Below, one piece after another: positions 16,940 to 25,537 of a DNA stretch of 50,395 nucleotides. The notes below the pieces were generated by a model. The model was given only the letters and a program-made list of their open reading frames with translations. It ran no database searches and was not told the origin of the DNA. The stretch's first letter is position 1, and each line of letters starts with the position of its first letter. The stretch covers positions 1 to 50,395 of the forward strand of contig JAEUHM010000039.1 in NCBI GenBank assembly GCA_016795485.1. The letters run 5' to 3'. The stretch comes from Verrucomicrobiaceae bacterium (lineage in GTDB: Bacteria; Verrucomicrobiota; Verrucomicrobiia; Verrucomicrobiales; Verrucomicrobiaceae). The position numbers and the translations under genes are program-made.

Positions 16940-19504
16940 TCAGTTCGCTACGATGTTGACCAGCTTTCCGGGCACCACGATGACTTTGCGGACAGTGAGT
17001 CCTGCGATGAACTCTTGGGCACGGGGGCTGGCTAGGGCTAGTTTCTCCATCTCATCCTTGGCTATGCCTGCGGGTACGGTGAGTTTGTCACGTAGCTTGC
17101 CGTTCACTTGGATGACGACTTCTACTTCGTCCACAATGAGGGCTTCAGGATCAAACTGAGGCCAGGGTTCGTGGGCGATGCTTCCTTTGGCTGCAAACTG
17201 AGGGTACGCAGCACGCAGACGGTCGTTTAGCTCTTCCGCCAAGTGAGGAGCGAACGGGCTGAGCACGCGGAGGAAGGTGCAGACGGCTGCTATCGGCTTT
17301 TTCTCGGCTGCGGTGAAGGCATTGGTGCAGACCATCATCTGAGAGATGGCGGTATTGAAGCTTAGCTTCTCAATGTCCTCGCCGCACTTCTTGATGGTCT
17401 CGTGCAGGGCTTTGTTGAGCTTCTTGTCAGGAGGAACATCGGCCAATACGGATGAAAGCGACCACTCGCCTTCTTGGTTCTGCTCCATCACGAGACGCCA
17501 AACACGAGCGAGGAAGCGATAGACGCCTTCCACGCCATTCATGCTCCAGGGCTTCACTTGCTCCAGTGGTCCCATGAACATCTCGTACAAGCGCAGTGCA
17601 TCCGCACCGTACTCAGCCACCACATCATCGGGGTTAATGACGTTGCCGCGTGACTTGGACATTTTTTGACCGTCTTCACCGAGGATGAGGCCTTGATTCA
17701 CCAGGCGCTGGAAAGGCTCGGGCGTACTGACGTAGCCAAGATCAAAGAGGACTTTGTGCCAGAAACGTGCGTAGAGCAGATGCAGCACAGCGTGCTCCGT
17801 GCCGCCGACGTACAAGTCCACACCGCCGGGTTTGCCACCACCCATCCAATAGCGCTCGGCCTCCTCGCTGATGAAGCGATTGGGGTTCTTGGCGTCACAG
17901 TAGCGGAGGTAATACCAGCACGAACCTGCCCACTGCGGCATGGTGTTCAGTTCACGCTTGGCTGTGGCGCTGTAGTTGACCCAATCCGTGGCTTTGGAGA
18001 GCGGCGGCTCTGGCGTGCCCGTGGGCTTGAAGTCATCAAGGTCGGGCGGCAATAGTGGGAGCTCGCTTTCGGGGATGGAACGATGATTTCCATCTTCCCA
18101 CACAATGGGGAATGGTTCACCCCAATAACGCTGACGGCTAAAGAGCCAGTCACGCAGTTTGTAGTTAGTCGTGCCCCTACCCAAACCTTTCTCTTCAAGC
18201 CAGGCTGCGATCTTTTTCTTGGCCTCGGGAGTTGTGAGCCCGTCGAGAAACCCAGAGTTCACAGCCACACCATCATCGGTGAAGCCTTGCCAGTCTTTGC
18301 CTTCGGGTGGCTGAACAACCTGCTTGATGGGAAGCTCAAACTTCTTCGCGAACTCAAAGTCACGCTCGTCGTGTGCGGGAACGGCCATGATGGCTCCGGT
18401 GCCGTAGCCCATGAGCACGTAGTCGGCGATCCAGATGGGGATTTTCTCCTCATTGACCGGATTGATGGCATACGCGCCGGTGAAGACGCCGGATTTTTCT
18501 TTGGCTAGTTCCGTGCGTTCGAGATCGGACTTGGAGGCGACACTCTTTTGATAGGCTTCAACTGCCGCGAGTTGATCCGCTGTGGTGATCTGTGCCAACA
18601 ACGGATGCTCTGGTGCCAAAACCATGTAAGTCGCACCAAACAAGGTGTCTGGGCGTGTGGTGAAAACCGTAACATCGCTCTCACCCACCTTAAAAGTGAC
18701 ATGGGCGCCCTCACTGCGGCCAATCCAGTTCCTCTGGAGCAACTTGATGCTCTCTGGCCAGTCGAGGCCGTCGAGTTCATCGATCAAACGCTGGGCATAC
18801 GCGGTGATACGCAACATCCACTGGCGCATGGGTCGGCGCTCGACGGGAAAACCGCCGACTTCGCTTTTGCCGTCCACCACTTCTTCATTGGCCAACACTG
18901 TGCCGAGTTCTGGGCACCAGTTGACCGGGGCAGACGAGACATAAGCGAGACGTTTGGCGTCGATCTCCTCACGGGACAGGCCCTTAGCTTCCAACTCGCT
19001 GATCGGGTGCGCTTTACCATCGTCACCAACGTACGAGTTGTAGAGCTTCAAGAAAATCCACTGGGTCCATTTGAAGTAGCCTGGGTCAGTGGTGTTAACT
19101 TCTCGGTCCCAGTCATAGGCAAAGCCGAGGCGCTTCAGCTGAGCCGTAAAGTTGGCCACGTTTCTCTCAGTAGTTGTGCGGGGATGCTGGCCTGTTTTGA
19201 TGGCGTACTGCTCTGCGGGCAGACCAAACGCGTCCCAGCCCATGGGGTGCAACACATTGAAGCCGTTCATGCGCTTGTAGCGGCCAATGATGTCGGTGGC
19301 GGTATAGCCTTCCGGGTGACCTACATGGAGGCCGTTGCCGCTGGGGTAGGGGAACATGTCGAGCACGTAGTACTTCGGCTTGGAGGCATCAAAGTCCGCA
19401 TCACCGGGATTGGGTGTGCGAAAGGCGCGAGTTTTCTCCCACTCGACCTGCCAGCGAGGCTCGAACTCATCGAAGGGGAAAGATTTGCGTGGTGCGTCAG
19501 ACAT
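16940..19504 (-). CDS. leuS: Leucyl-tRNA synthetase
   Basis: This class Ia synthetase charges tRNA-Leu in the cytosol. The HIGH-type signature appears as HVGH in '[20 protein letters not shown]', and KMSKS is intact in '[19 protein letters not shown]'. The editing (CP1) insertion is present, with the threonine-rich '[23 protein letters not shown]' region and the '[20 protein letters not shown]' segment of the editing pocket. A C-terminal anticodon-binding helical domain follows. Length (854 residues) is normal for bacterial LeuRS. I start at ATG 19504 ([10 protein letters not shown]), which begins just before the conserved core; an in-frame GTG at 19537 would add 11 residues ([11 protein letters not shown]) with no family support. 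The pseudouridine synthase gene lies upstream on the same strand. Confidence 0.97.
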   Translation of the reverse strand: MSDAPRKSFPFDEFEPRWQVEWEKTRAFRTPNPGDADFDASKPKYYVLDMFPYPSGNGLHVGHPEGYTATDIIGRYKRMNGFNVLHPMGWDAFGLPAEQYAIKTGQHPRTTTERNVANFTAQLKRLGFAYDWDREVNTTDPGYFKWTQWIFLKLYNSYVGDDGKAHPISELEAKGLSREEIDAKRLAYVSSAPVNWCPELGTVLANEEVVDGKSEVGGFPVERRPMRQWMLRITAYAQRLIDELDGLDWPESIKLLQRNWIGRSEGAHVTFKVGESDVTVFTTRPDTLFGATYMVLAPEHPLLAQITTADQLAAVEAYQKSVASKSDLERTELAKEKSGVFTGAYAINPVNEEKIPIWIADYVLMGYGTGAIMAVPAHDERDFEFAKKFELPIKQVVQPPEGKDWQGFTDDGVAVNSGFLDGLTTPEAKKKIAAWLEEKGLGRGTTNYKLRDWLFSRQRYWGEPFPIVWEDGNHRSIPESELPLLPPDLDDFKPTGTPEPPLSKATDWVNYSATAKRELNTMPQWAGSCWYYLRYCDAKNPNRFISEEAERYWMGGGKPGGVDLYVGGTEHAVLHLLYARFWHKVLFDLGYVSTPEPFQRLVNQGLILGEDGQKMSKSRGNVINPDDVVAEYGADALRLYEMFMGPLEQVKPWSMNGVEGVYRFLARVWRLVMEQNQEGEWSLSSVLADVPPDKKLNKALHETIKKCGEDIEKLSFNTAISQMMVCTNAFTAAEKKPIAAVCTFLRVLSPFAPHLAEELNDRLRAAYPQFAAKGSIAHEPWPQFDPEALIVDEVEVVIQVNGKLRDKLTVPAGIAKDEMEKLALASPRAQEFIAGLTVRKVIVVPGKLVNIVAN

Positions 19505-19564
19505 GGCTTTCAGAAAAAGGGGCCAACTCTGTTCCACGGTCTGGCGAGCGCGCCAAACGATTTG

Positions 19565-20329
19565 TCACTCGCGTTCTCCGTCCCAAAACGCAGCTAAATC
19601 GCCCGGCAACGGAGACTCCCACCTCAAAATGGGATCATCATGAAACCATAGGGCACTGGAATGAAGAGCTTGCCGTTTCAAAATCAGTCGGCGCTGAAGA
19701 TCAGCAGTCCAGCCACGCGCCATGAAGTCTAGATAGCAGTTCTCGTCCTCGCCGTAGAGTTTGTCGCCAACGATGGGATGCCCCAAATGAGCCAAGTGAA
19801 CACGAATCTGATGCATCCGACCGGTGTGGGGTGAGGCTTCGATCAAACTGAAGTGCTTGTGACCCAGAATCCGCCGCTCAATGACGCGAAAGCTTGTCTC
19901 GCAAGGCGTTCCGGCGGAGTGAACGATTTGTTTGACCCAGATCGGCGATGCTGCGACCTCACCTTTACGTAAAATAGGGCCGCGCTCGGTGATTTGTTCC
20001 CAATCAGGCCACCCGTGCACGATGGCGAGGTAGGTTTTGCTCACGAAACGATTTTGCATGGCCAGACCAAAGCGCCGCGCGGCTGCAGCAGTCTTGGCAA
20101 CTAGAGTGAGGCCGCTGGTTTCACGATCCAACCGGTTCACTATAGAAACTTGACCTCCATTGGCGATCTCGAACGCAAGCAGGCCCTTCAATCCGTCATA
20201 GAGCGTCTCCACGCCATCGGGGGAACCCGGATGCACTTTCAGCGGCGCGGGTTTGCAAACGACGATGTAGTCGTCCGTCTCGTCGATGACGGAGAAACGC
20301 GTGTCGTTTGCGATGGCTGCCTTGCGCAT
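19565..20329 (-). CDS. RluA-family RNA pseudouridine synthase
   Basis: The enzyme isomerises uridine to pseudouridine in rRNA or tRNA. It has the family's opening 'DYIVVCKPAPLKVHPG', the catalytic-Asp motif as NRLDRETSG (about 20112-20140 on the reverse strand), and the 'SPHTGRMHQIRVHLAHLGHPIVGDKLYG' segment, read as HTGRxHQIRVH..LGHPIxGDxxYG. The motif normally starts with His (HRLDxxTSG); here Asn replaces it, while the catalytic Asp is kept. No S4 domain is present, so this is a compact single-domain member of about 254 residues. The start at ATG 20329 (MRKAAIANDT) fits the family; upstream ATGs at 20404 and 20425 are possible but add Cys-rich sequence with no family match. It is divergent from deoC. 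The exact target site cannot be assigned. Confidence 0.9.
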   Translation of the reverse strand: MRKAAIANDTRFSVIDETDDYIVVCKPAPLKVHPGSPDGVETLYDGLKGLLAFEIANGGQVSIVNRLDRETSGLTLVAKTAAAARRFGLAMQNRFVSKTYLAIVHGWPDWEQITERGPILRKGEVAASPIWVKQIVHSAGTPCETSFRVIERRILGHKHFSLIEASPHTGRMHQIRVHLAHLGHPIVGDKLYGEDENCYLDFMARGWTADLQRRLILKRQALHSSALWFHDDPILRWESPLPGDLAAFWDGERE

Positions 20330-20472
20330 GAAGTTGAGCTGGGAGCAGCCTAGCGCTTGGACCAAATCTTGGCCAACTGATGATAGGGGAGATTGTGGCG
20401 GCATATGGCAGCATCGGAAAACCATATTCCTGTATTGTCTCCAGGGCGCGGACGGGTTTACACTCCGGCTTT

Positions 20473-21411
20473 ATGGCTCTTCTCTCCACGAACAGTGCTT
20501 TCCGCCGGTTGATGAATGAAATCGGCACCGTCGATCAAGTCGGCATCGAGGAACGCGTGGCAAAGTATGCAACCCGTAGCATCAAGAAGAAGAGCAAAGT
20601 CCAGGGGCTGAAGCTGGCTGTCACCATGGTCGACCTCACCACTCTCGAAGGCAAAGACACACCAGGAAAAGTCGCTTCTCTCTGTCAGAAGGCGCTTGTG
20701 CCTCATGACAAAGGGGATGTGCCGCCCACGGCTGCTGTTTGTGTCTATCCCAGCATGGTAAAACATGCGGCTAAACACGTAAAGGGCACTGCGGTGAAGA
20801 TTGCCTCCGTGGCAACAGGCTTCCCTTCAGGCCAAGTTCCATTAAAGACTAGACTGGCCGAAGTCCGCGCGGCGGTGGCCGATGGCGCCGATGAGATCGA
20901 CATGGTGATCAATCGCGGAGCATTTCTCTCGGGGGAGTTTAATCTCATGCAGGACGAGATCGCACAAGTGGTGGAAGCTTGCGGGGACGCCACATTGAAA
21001 GTGATCCTCGAAACGAGCGAACTGGAAACTTACGACAACATTCGTGCTGCAAGTTTCCTGGCCATGCGGGTCATCCGGCCAAACGACTTCATCAAGACGA
21101 GCACCGGAAAAACATCATCAAACGCGACTCTGGGCAACAATCAGGTGATGCTTGAAGCCATTCGCGATCATTTTCTAGCCACCGGGGTGCCTATCTCGAT
21201 GAAGCCAGCCGGAGGTATCCGCACGGCGAAACAAGCGCTTCATTTTCTCATCGCCGTGAAGGAGACGCTCGGTGATGACTGGCTCAACAATCGTCGATAC
21301 CGCTTCGGTGCGTCCGCCTTGCTGAACGACCTCGTGCGCCAGTTGGAAAAGGAGCGCACAGGAGCTTATCAGGCACCCTACTACTTCAGCGAGTCAGCCG
21401 AAGCCTACTGA
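20473..21411 (+). CDS. deoC: Deoxyribose-phosphate aldolase
   Basis: DERA cleaves 2-deoxyribose-5-phosphate to glyceraldehyde-3-phosphate and acetaldehyde in deoxynucleoside catabolism. The TIM-barrel class I aldolase features are visible: the Schiff-base lysine in 'DFIKTSTGK', the second active-site lysine in 'SMKPAGGIR', and the conserved 'GADEIDMVINRGAFLSGE' and 'KVILETSEL' strands. The protein is about 312 residues, longer than the E. coli type and similar to the long DeoC forms. The start is taken at ATG 20473 (MALLSTNSAF); ATG 20512 (MNEIGTVDQV) is an alternative. A GYF_2 gene follows 33 bases downstream, and the aldehyde dehydrogenase pair about 2.6 kb on could remove the acetaldehyde it produces. 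Confidence 0.95.
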   Translation: MALLSTNSAFRRLMNEIGTVDQVGIEERVAKYATRSIKKKSKVQGLKLAVTMVDLTTLEGKDTPGKVASLCQKALVPHDKGDVPPTAAVCVYPSMVKHAAKHVKGTAVKIASVATGFPSGQVPLKTRLAEVRAAVADGADEIDMVINRGAFLSGEFNLMQDEIAQVVEACGDATLKVILETSELETYDNIRAASFLAMRVIRPNDFIKTSTGKTSSNATLGNNQVMLEAIRDHFLATGVPISMKPAGGIRTAKQALHFLIAVKETLGDDWLNNRRYRFGASALLNDLVRQLEKERTGAYQAPYYFSESAEAY

Positions 21412-21444
21412 TTGCCTTCGATCACGCGTATTCTCCCTTCAAGC

Positions 21445-21963
21445 ATGGCCACCTACTTCTACGCCGACGAATCACGAGAGCCCATAGGCCCGTTTTCTGC
21501 ATCCGAACTTCTGGATCTGAGCCGCAAAGGCACCATCACGCCACGAACGTTTGTTATTGAAGACGGAAGTAAGGACTGGCGCCGCTGGAGCGAGTTTTCC
21601 AGTGTCCTTGAGCGCACCTCATCCGTCTCAAAAAGCGCCGCTGTCTCGCCAACTGCTCCCGTGACTGCTCCAGCGCCCGCTGCCAGTCCGCGCGGTGGAA
21701 GCCGGGGGCGCTGTGAAAACAAAGTGGTTAGGGTTTCGCTCAGTAGCGGCATCCTCGGGACAATGCTGACCAATCCACGCTCAGCAGTCGAGAGTGCCAT
21801 TGCAGAGCAGAATGCTCAAGGTTGGCGTTTTGTTCAGATGGTGGATCACAGCGACACCAACCTGCTGATGAGCGTGCTCAAGCTTGTCGTGCTATGTTGC
21901 ACACTATTTTTATGGACGTGGAGTTCGGCTTACTTGATCGTTTTTGAACGGGAGATGGAATGA
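21445..21963 (+). CDS. GYF_2-domain membrane protein
   Basis: 172 residues. The N-terminal 50 residues (YFYADE...GPFSASELLDL...GTITPRTFV...WRRWSEF) match the GYF_2/DUF4339 pattern: aromatic start, GPF/GPV, helix, and the closing W. A Pro/Ala-rich linker (PVTAPAPAASPRGGS) leads to a segment with 'VESAIAEQNAQGWRFVQMVDH', which resembles DUF4177-type folds. A C-terminal transmembrane helix follows (LKLVVLCCTLFLWTWSSAYL). The ATG at 21445 is chosen because the domain begins immediately after it; the in-frame TTG at 21412 would add 11 residues. The stop overlaps the next ATG by four bases (ATGA at 21960), so translation is probably coupled. GYF-type domains bind proline-rich peptides, and the third gene of this cassette carries two PPVP motifs. 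Confidence 0.8.
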   Translation: MATYFYADESREPIGPFSASELLDLSRKGTITPRTFVIEDGSKDWRRWSEFSSVLERTSSVSKSAAVSPTAPVTAPAPAASPRGGSRGRCENKVVRVSLSSGILGTMLTNPRSAVESAIAEQNAQGWRFVQMVDHSDTNLLMSVLKLVVLCCTLFLWTWSSAYLIVFEREME

Positions 21964-22361
21964 ACGAAGCTCCTCCAGCAGCAGTCGAAACTGCGTTGCG
22001 AATGTGGCTTGCCGCAGGAGCCATTCTCGCGGCTGTCATCGGCTTGGGTCACCATCTCACCTCAGGGGCAGCGTCACGTCAGGCAGCAGCTTCCAGCATT
22101 GCGGAGCTGGAGGCTGACATCAAGCGTGCGACCGACCTGACCGTTGAGTTCGAATCTCAGACAAAGGCACTCGAGCAAAAAAAGGCTGACGCCCAGCAAC
22201 AAGTGACCGCCGTGTCCAAAAGCTTCCAGGAGGCCAAAGCTCTGGAGACCCAAGCGCTCAATGCTCAGCGAGAGAACTTGGATCGTCGTTGGTCAACAGC
22301 GGTAGATGAACTTCAACGCCGGGTGAAGGCAGCCAGTCTTCAGTGGGAGGGAGGGCAATGA
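21960..22361 (+). CDS. Single-pass membrane coiled-coil protein
   Basis: 133 residues, family not recognised. There is one N-terminal transmembrane helix (about residues 13-32, MWLAAGAILAAVIGLGHHLT). A long Ala/Glu/Gln/Lys-rich coiled coil covers most of the rest (about 40-128). There are no cysteines or catalytic motifs. It overlaps both neighbours by four bases (ATGA at 21960 and at 22358), so the three proteins are likely made in fixed ratio and assemble together. The coiled coil could pair with that of the downstream protein. Topology is probably N-in with the coil outside, but that is inferred. Confidence 0.75.
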   Translation: MNEAPPAAVETALRMWLAAGAILAAVIGLGHHLTSGAASRQAAASSIAELEADIKRATDLTVEFESQTKALEQKKADAQQQVTAVSKSFQEAKALETQALNAQRENLDRRWSTAVDELQRRVKAASLQWEGGQ

Positions 22362-23965
22362 AACCTGACTCGTTGCCGCCCGTGCCTGACGATGTGACAT
22401 ATGACCGCTCACAGCGTGAGGAGGCGCTCGCACGTCTACCCCCGGTGCCCGAAGCGTTCTCGTTGGCAAAATCCTTGGCATCCTGGCGCGGTCCGCTCGG
22501 GATGGTGATGTCGTTCGCCTGTATTGCTGGCCTGTATTGGGGCGTAGTGGCCCGTCCGTTGCATCAATCTGCAACCAACCAGGTTGCCAAGCTGAATGCG
22601 GAAGAGGAGGCAGCCAGGGAGCGCCTGCACATTGCCGAGCGCGGATTGCATTCGATGCAAAAAGCCGTGGCTGACGCCGAATCTGAAGTCGTGTCGCTAA
22701 AGGCTGACTTAGAATCTGCTCGCAAACGTACAGCAAGTCTTGTGGATCGTAGCGGGGCGTTTGACGCAAAAGCCATGGCCGACAAACTTCGTTCTCAGGA
22801 GTTAAACCAAGCTCAGACTGAGATTTCCAGACTCTCTGACACGGAGAAGGCGGTGCTGGTGGAAGCCCTAGCTAAAGCCATGAGCGGTCAGAAGCCAGGT
22901 GAAGTATTGCACTTGTGGGAACTCGCTAAACTAGCCGATCCTGCCCGTGTCCATGACAAATCACCAAACATGGGAGCCTGTTTGGCCCTCCTGGAAGCAG
23001 CGCACAAGAAATCGCGATACTCTGCGGAGAACGCCGTTGAGATTACCAAAAAAACCGATGACCCGCTGCTGCAAGCATCCGCCAACATATACTTGGCGAG
23101 CGCTCTTGCCAAAGATGGTCTGGTGGATGCAGCCAAATCTGCGGGCGATCAGGCATCTACCCTGCTGAGCGCGCTTTCCAGCCCAGAGGCAGAACGCTTG
23201 CTCGCTGAGTTGAACAAAATGAAGGCTGATCTGGCTAAGCCAACGATGCCGACCGTCAACCCAGAGGTCCTGGGTATTCAATCCTTTGTTAAAGAGACTT
23301 TGGCGATGGAGGCGTCAGGCAGGATCGACTCACTCCTCAAGCGTTATGCCGAGAATATTCCATTCTACGGAGAAGCAGATGCTCCCATCGAGTCCGTGCG
23401 GCTTGAAAAGGTTAAGATTCTTGCCGGAAAGGCGAAAGCAGTGGGTGCCAACGCTCTCATTGAGGCAAAGAAAACCGAAGGTGACACGGTCACAGTGCTC
23501 TGCACTGATCCAGCCACGGGTCTAAGTCGTTGGTATCGCGTTCAAACTTCTGGTCCGAGTCATCGCATCATCGGTGAGGCCGCAACGGAAGCCGAACTAA
23601 CGTTGAAGAGTGACTTGGCCGTAATGAAAAAGGCCACCGCTCAAGGCGGAGCCAAGCCCCGAGTACAGGGTATAGCGGGAACGCAATGGCGGCTCATTGT
23701 AAAGGCAGATGTAGAACTGCTGAACACAGAAGTCACTCTTAGTCCCGATGGACGCGTCATTACCACACCTCGGCGACTAGCGGACGGCAGTTTGTTGCAA
23801 AGCGACCCGCGTGACAGTTGGCGCATGCAGAACGGCAGCATGTCTCTCTTTCTCGCTCCCGCCATCAACCTCGAAGGCAGGGAAACCCGCCCCGGTGTGA
23901 TCGCAGGATTAGGCCGCTACCGCAACAGCATCCAGCTGATGTGGCAAATGACACGTGTTCGATAA
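22358..23965 (+). CDS. Membrane protein with PPVP tail, coiled coil and helical repeats
   Basis: 535 residues from ATG 22358, chosen over the in-frame upstream start at 22343. It overlaps the previous stop as ATGA and follows a purine-rich GGGAGGGAGGG ribosome site. Residues 1-40 carry two proline motifs (PPVP at 7-10 and 28-31). A transmembrane helix (about 46-65) and a coiled coil (about 70-160) follow. The middle (about 160-300) is Ala-rich and helical like TPR/Sel1-type repeats. The last 100 residues form a predicted beta domain (QWRLIVKADVELLNTEV, LSPDGRV, DSWRMQNGSMSLFL) reminiscent of small lipocalin-like folds. No family is recognised with certainty. The arrangement suggests a cytosolic peptide tail for the GYF_2 partner and an extracytoplasmic scaffold. 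Confidence 0.78.
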   Translation: MKPDSLPPVPDDVTYDRSQREEALARLPPVPEAFSLAKSLASWRGPLGMVMSFACIAGLYWGVVARPLHQSATNQVAKLNAEEEAARERLHIAERGLHSMQKAVADAESEVVSLKADLESARKRTASLVDRSGAFDAKAMADKLRSQELNQAQTEISRLSDTEKAVLVEALAKAMSGQKPGEVLHLWELAKLADPARVHDKSPNMGACLALLEAAHKKSRYSAENAVEITKKTDDPLLQASANIYLASALAKDGLVDAAKSAGDQASTLLSALSSPEAERLLAELNKMKADLAKPTMPTVNPEVLGIQSFVKETLAMEASGRIDSLLKRYAENIPFYGEADAPIESVRLEKVKILAGKAKAVGANALIEAKKTEGDTVTVLCTDPATGLSRWYRVQTSGPSHRIIGEAATEAELTLKSDLAVMKKATAQGGAKPRVQGIAGTQWRLIVKADVELLNTEVTLSPDGRVITTPRRLADGSLLQSDPRDSWRMQNGSMSLFLAPAINLEGRETRPGVIAGLGRYRNSIQLMWQMTRVR

Positions 23966-23998
23966 CTGCATTCAATTTCTCTCCAGCCATCATCCACC

Positions 23999-25486
23999 AT
24001 GCCAACAGCAACCAAATCCAGGCCTAAGTCCAACCGTGAACTGATCTTCGGTGATCTATGGGAGTATGACCCGGCTCCAGAAACCGCTGATCCAAAGCTG
24101 AAGAGTCGCTATGATTTGTTCATCAACGGGCAGTTTGTGAAGCCGAAGCGTGGCAAGTACATGCCCTCCATTAATCCTGGGAACGAGGTGAAGCTCGCAG
24201 ACATTGCTGTGGCAGATCAGGATGATGTGAACGCGGCTTACGCTGCGGCGAAGAAGGCTTCCGACGGAGTTTGGGGAAAAATGAGCGGGTTGGAGCGCGG
24301 CAAGTATATCTATCGGATCGCACGGCTTCTTCAGGACCGCGCACGTGAGTTTGCGGTGGCAGAGACCATGGATGGCGGCAAGCCCATCAAAGAGTCGCGT
24401 GATTTTGATGTTCCGATGGCTGCCGCGCATTTCTTTTATCATGCTGGATGGGCCGATAAGCTGGAATACGTGGCCCCTGGCCGTGAAGTAAAGCCTCATG
24501 GTGTGGTGGGCCAAGTGATCCCGTGGAACTTCCCACTGCTCATGCTCGCCTGGAAGTTGGCCCCCGCTCTGGCCATGGGGAACACCATCGTGATTAAGCC
24601 CGCCGAGACGACAAGCATTACTGCACTGAAGCTCGCGGAGATTTTTCAGGAGGCAGATCTTCCTCCGGGAGTGGTGAACATCGTTTCGGGAGAGGGACCT
24701 ACTGGCGCGGCGGTCATGAATCACCCTACAGCTTCCAAAGTGGCCTTCACTGGCTCGACAGAGGTTGGGAAGATTATCATGCGCGCTTTGGCTGGCACGG
24801 AGAAGAAGATGACCATGGAACTTGGCGGTAAAGCAGCCAACATCGTGTTTGACGATGCACCGTTGGATCAAGCTGTAGAGGGCATCATCAATGGTATCTT
24901 TTTTAACCAAGGCCACGTCTGCTGTGCGGGTTCGCGCCTTCTTGTTCAGGAATCTGTCGCCGATGCGGTGTTGGAAAAACTGAAGCGAAGAATCACCGTG
25001 CTCAGGGTGGGGGATCCATTGGACAAAAATACTGATGTGGGTGCCATCAACTCCAAGGAACAGTGGAACCGCATCGACGAACTGGTGAAGAGTGGTGTCA
25101 AAGAAGGCGCAGACTTGCACCAGAGCGCCTGCAAGCTGCCTCCCAAAGGCTACTACTATCGGCCTACCCTGTTCAGTGGCGTAAGCATGAGTCATCAGAT
25201 TGCACGGGAAGAGATTTTCGGGCCAGTGCTCAGCATTCTCACCTTCCGCACCGTAGATGAGGCCGTAGAGAAGGCCAACAACACCGCCTATGGCCTCAGC
25301 GCGGGCGTATGGACCGACAAGGGCAGCCGCATTTTGAAAATGAGCACAGAGCTCAAAGCCGGAGTCGTCTGGGCCAATACCTACAACAAGTTTGACCCCA
25401 CCAGCCCATTCGGAGGCTACAAAGAAAGCGGCTTTGGCCGGGAAGGTGGGCGCCAAGGTCTGCTCGACTACTGCAAGGTCGTGTAG
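23999..25486 (+). CDS. Aldehyde dehydrogenase (catalytic, ALDH16 N-domain-like)
   Basis: NAD(P)+-dependent oxidation of an aldehyde to a carboxylate. The 495-residue protein has all core motifs: 'VIPWNFPLLMLAWKLAPALA' and 'NTIVIKPAETTS' (cofactor binding), 'FTGSTEVGK', the general-base glutamate in MELGGKAAN, the nucleophilic cysteine in 'NQGHVCCAGSRLL', and the C-terminal 'EIFGPVLSI' and 'PFGGYKESGFGREGG'. A shortened ALDH homologue follows 51 bases downstream. The order and sizes (495 + 284 residues) mirror the catalytic and pseudo-domains of ALDH16, which I recall as one polypeptide of about 780-800 residues. Nearby deoC makes acetaldehyde, a plausible substrate. ALDH function is certain; the substrate is inference. 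Confidence 0.93.
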   Translation: MPTATKSRPKSNRELIFGDLWEYDPAPETADPKLKSRYDLFINGQFVKPKRGKYMPSINPGNEVKLADIAVADQDDVNAAYAAAKKASDGVWGKMSGLERGKYIYRIARLLQDRAREFAVAETMDGGKPIKESRDFDVPMAAAHFFYHAGWADKLEYVAPGREVKPHGVVGQVIPWNFPLLMLAWKLAPALAMGNTIVIKPAETTSITALKLAEIFQEADLPPGVVNIVSGEGPTGAAVMNHPTASKVAFTGSTEVGKIIMRALAGTEKKMTMELGGKAANIVFDDAPLDQAVEGIINGIFFNQGHVCCAGSRLLVQESVADAVLEKLKRRITVLRVGDPLDKNTDVGAINSKEQWNRIDELVKSGVKEGADLHQSACKLPPKGYYYRPTLFSGVSMSHQIAREEIFGPVLSILTFRTVDEAVEKANNTAYGLSAGVWTDKGSRILKMSTELKAGVVWANTYNKFDPTSPFGGYKESGFGREGGRQGLLDYCKVV

Positions 25487-25537
25487 GGAATAGAATCCAA
25501 TTATGTTTTAACTTGTTAGTCCCCAAATCTTTTTCTT

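Noticed and set aside
18548..19597. 349-residue plus-strand open frame
   Set aside because: It is antisense to leuS, whose HIGH and KMSKS motifs and length are secure; the frame shows no recognisable family.
24056..25456. 466-residue minus-strand open frame
   Set aside because: It lies fully antisense to the well-supported aldehyde dehydrogenase and shows no domain or motif of its own.
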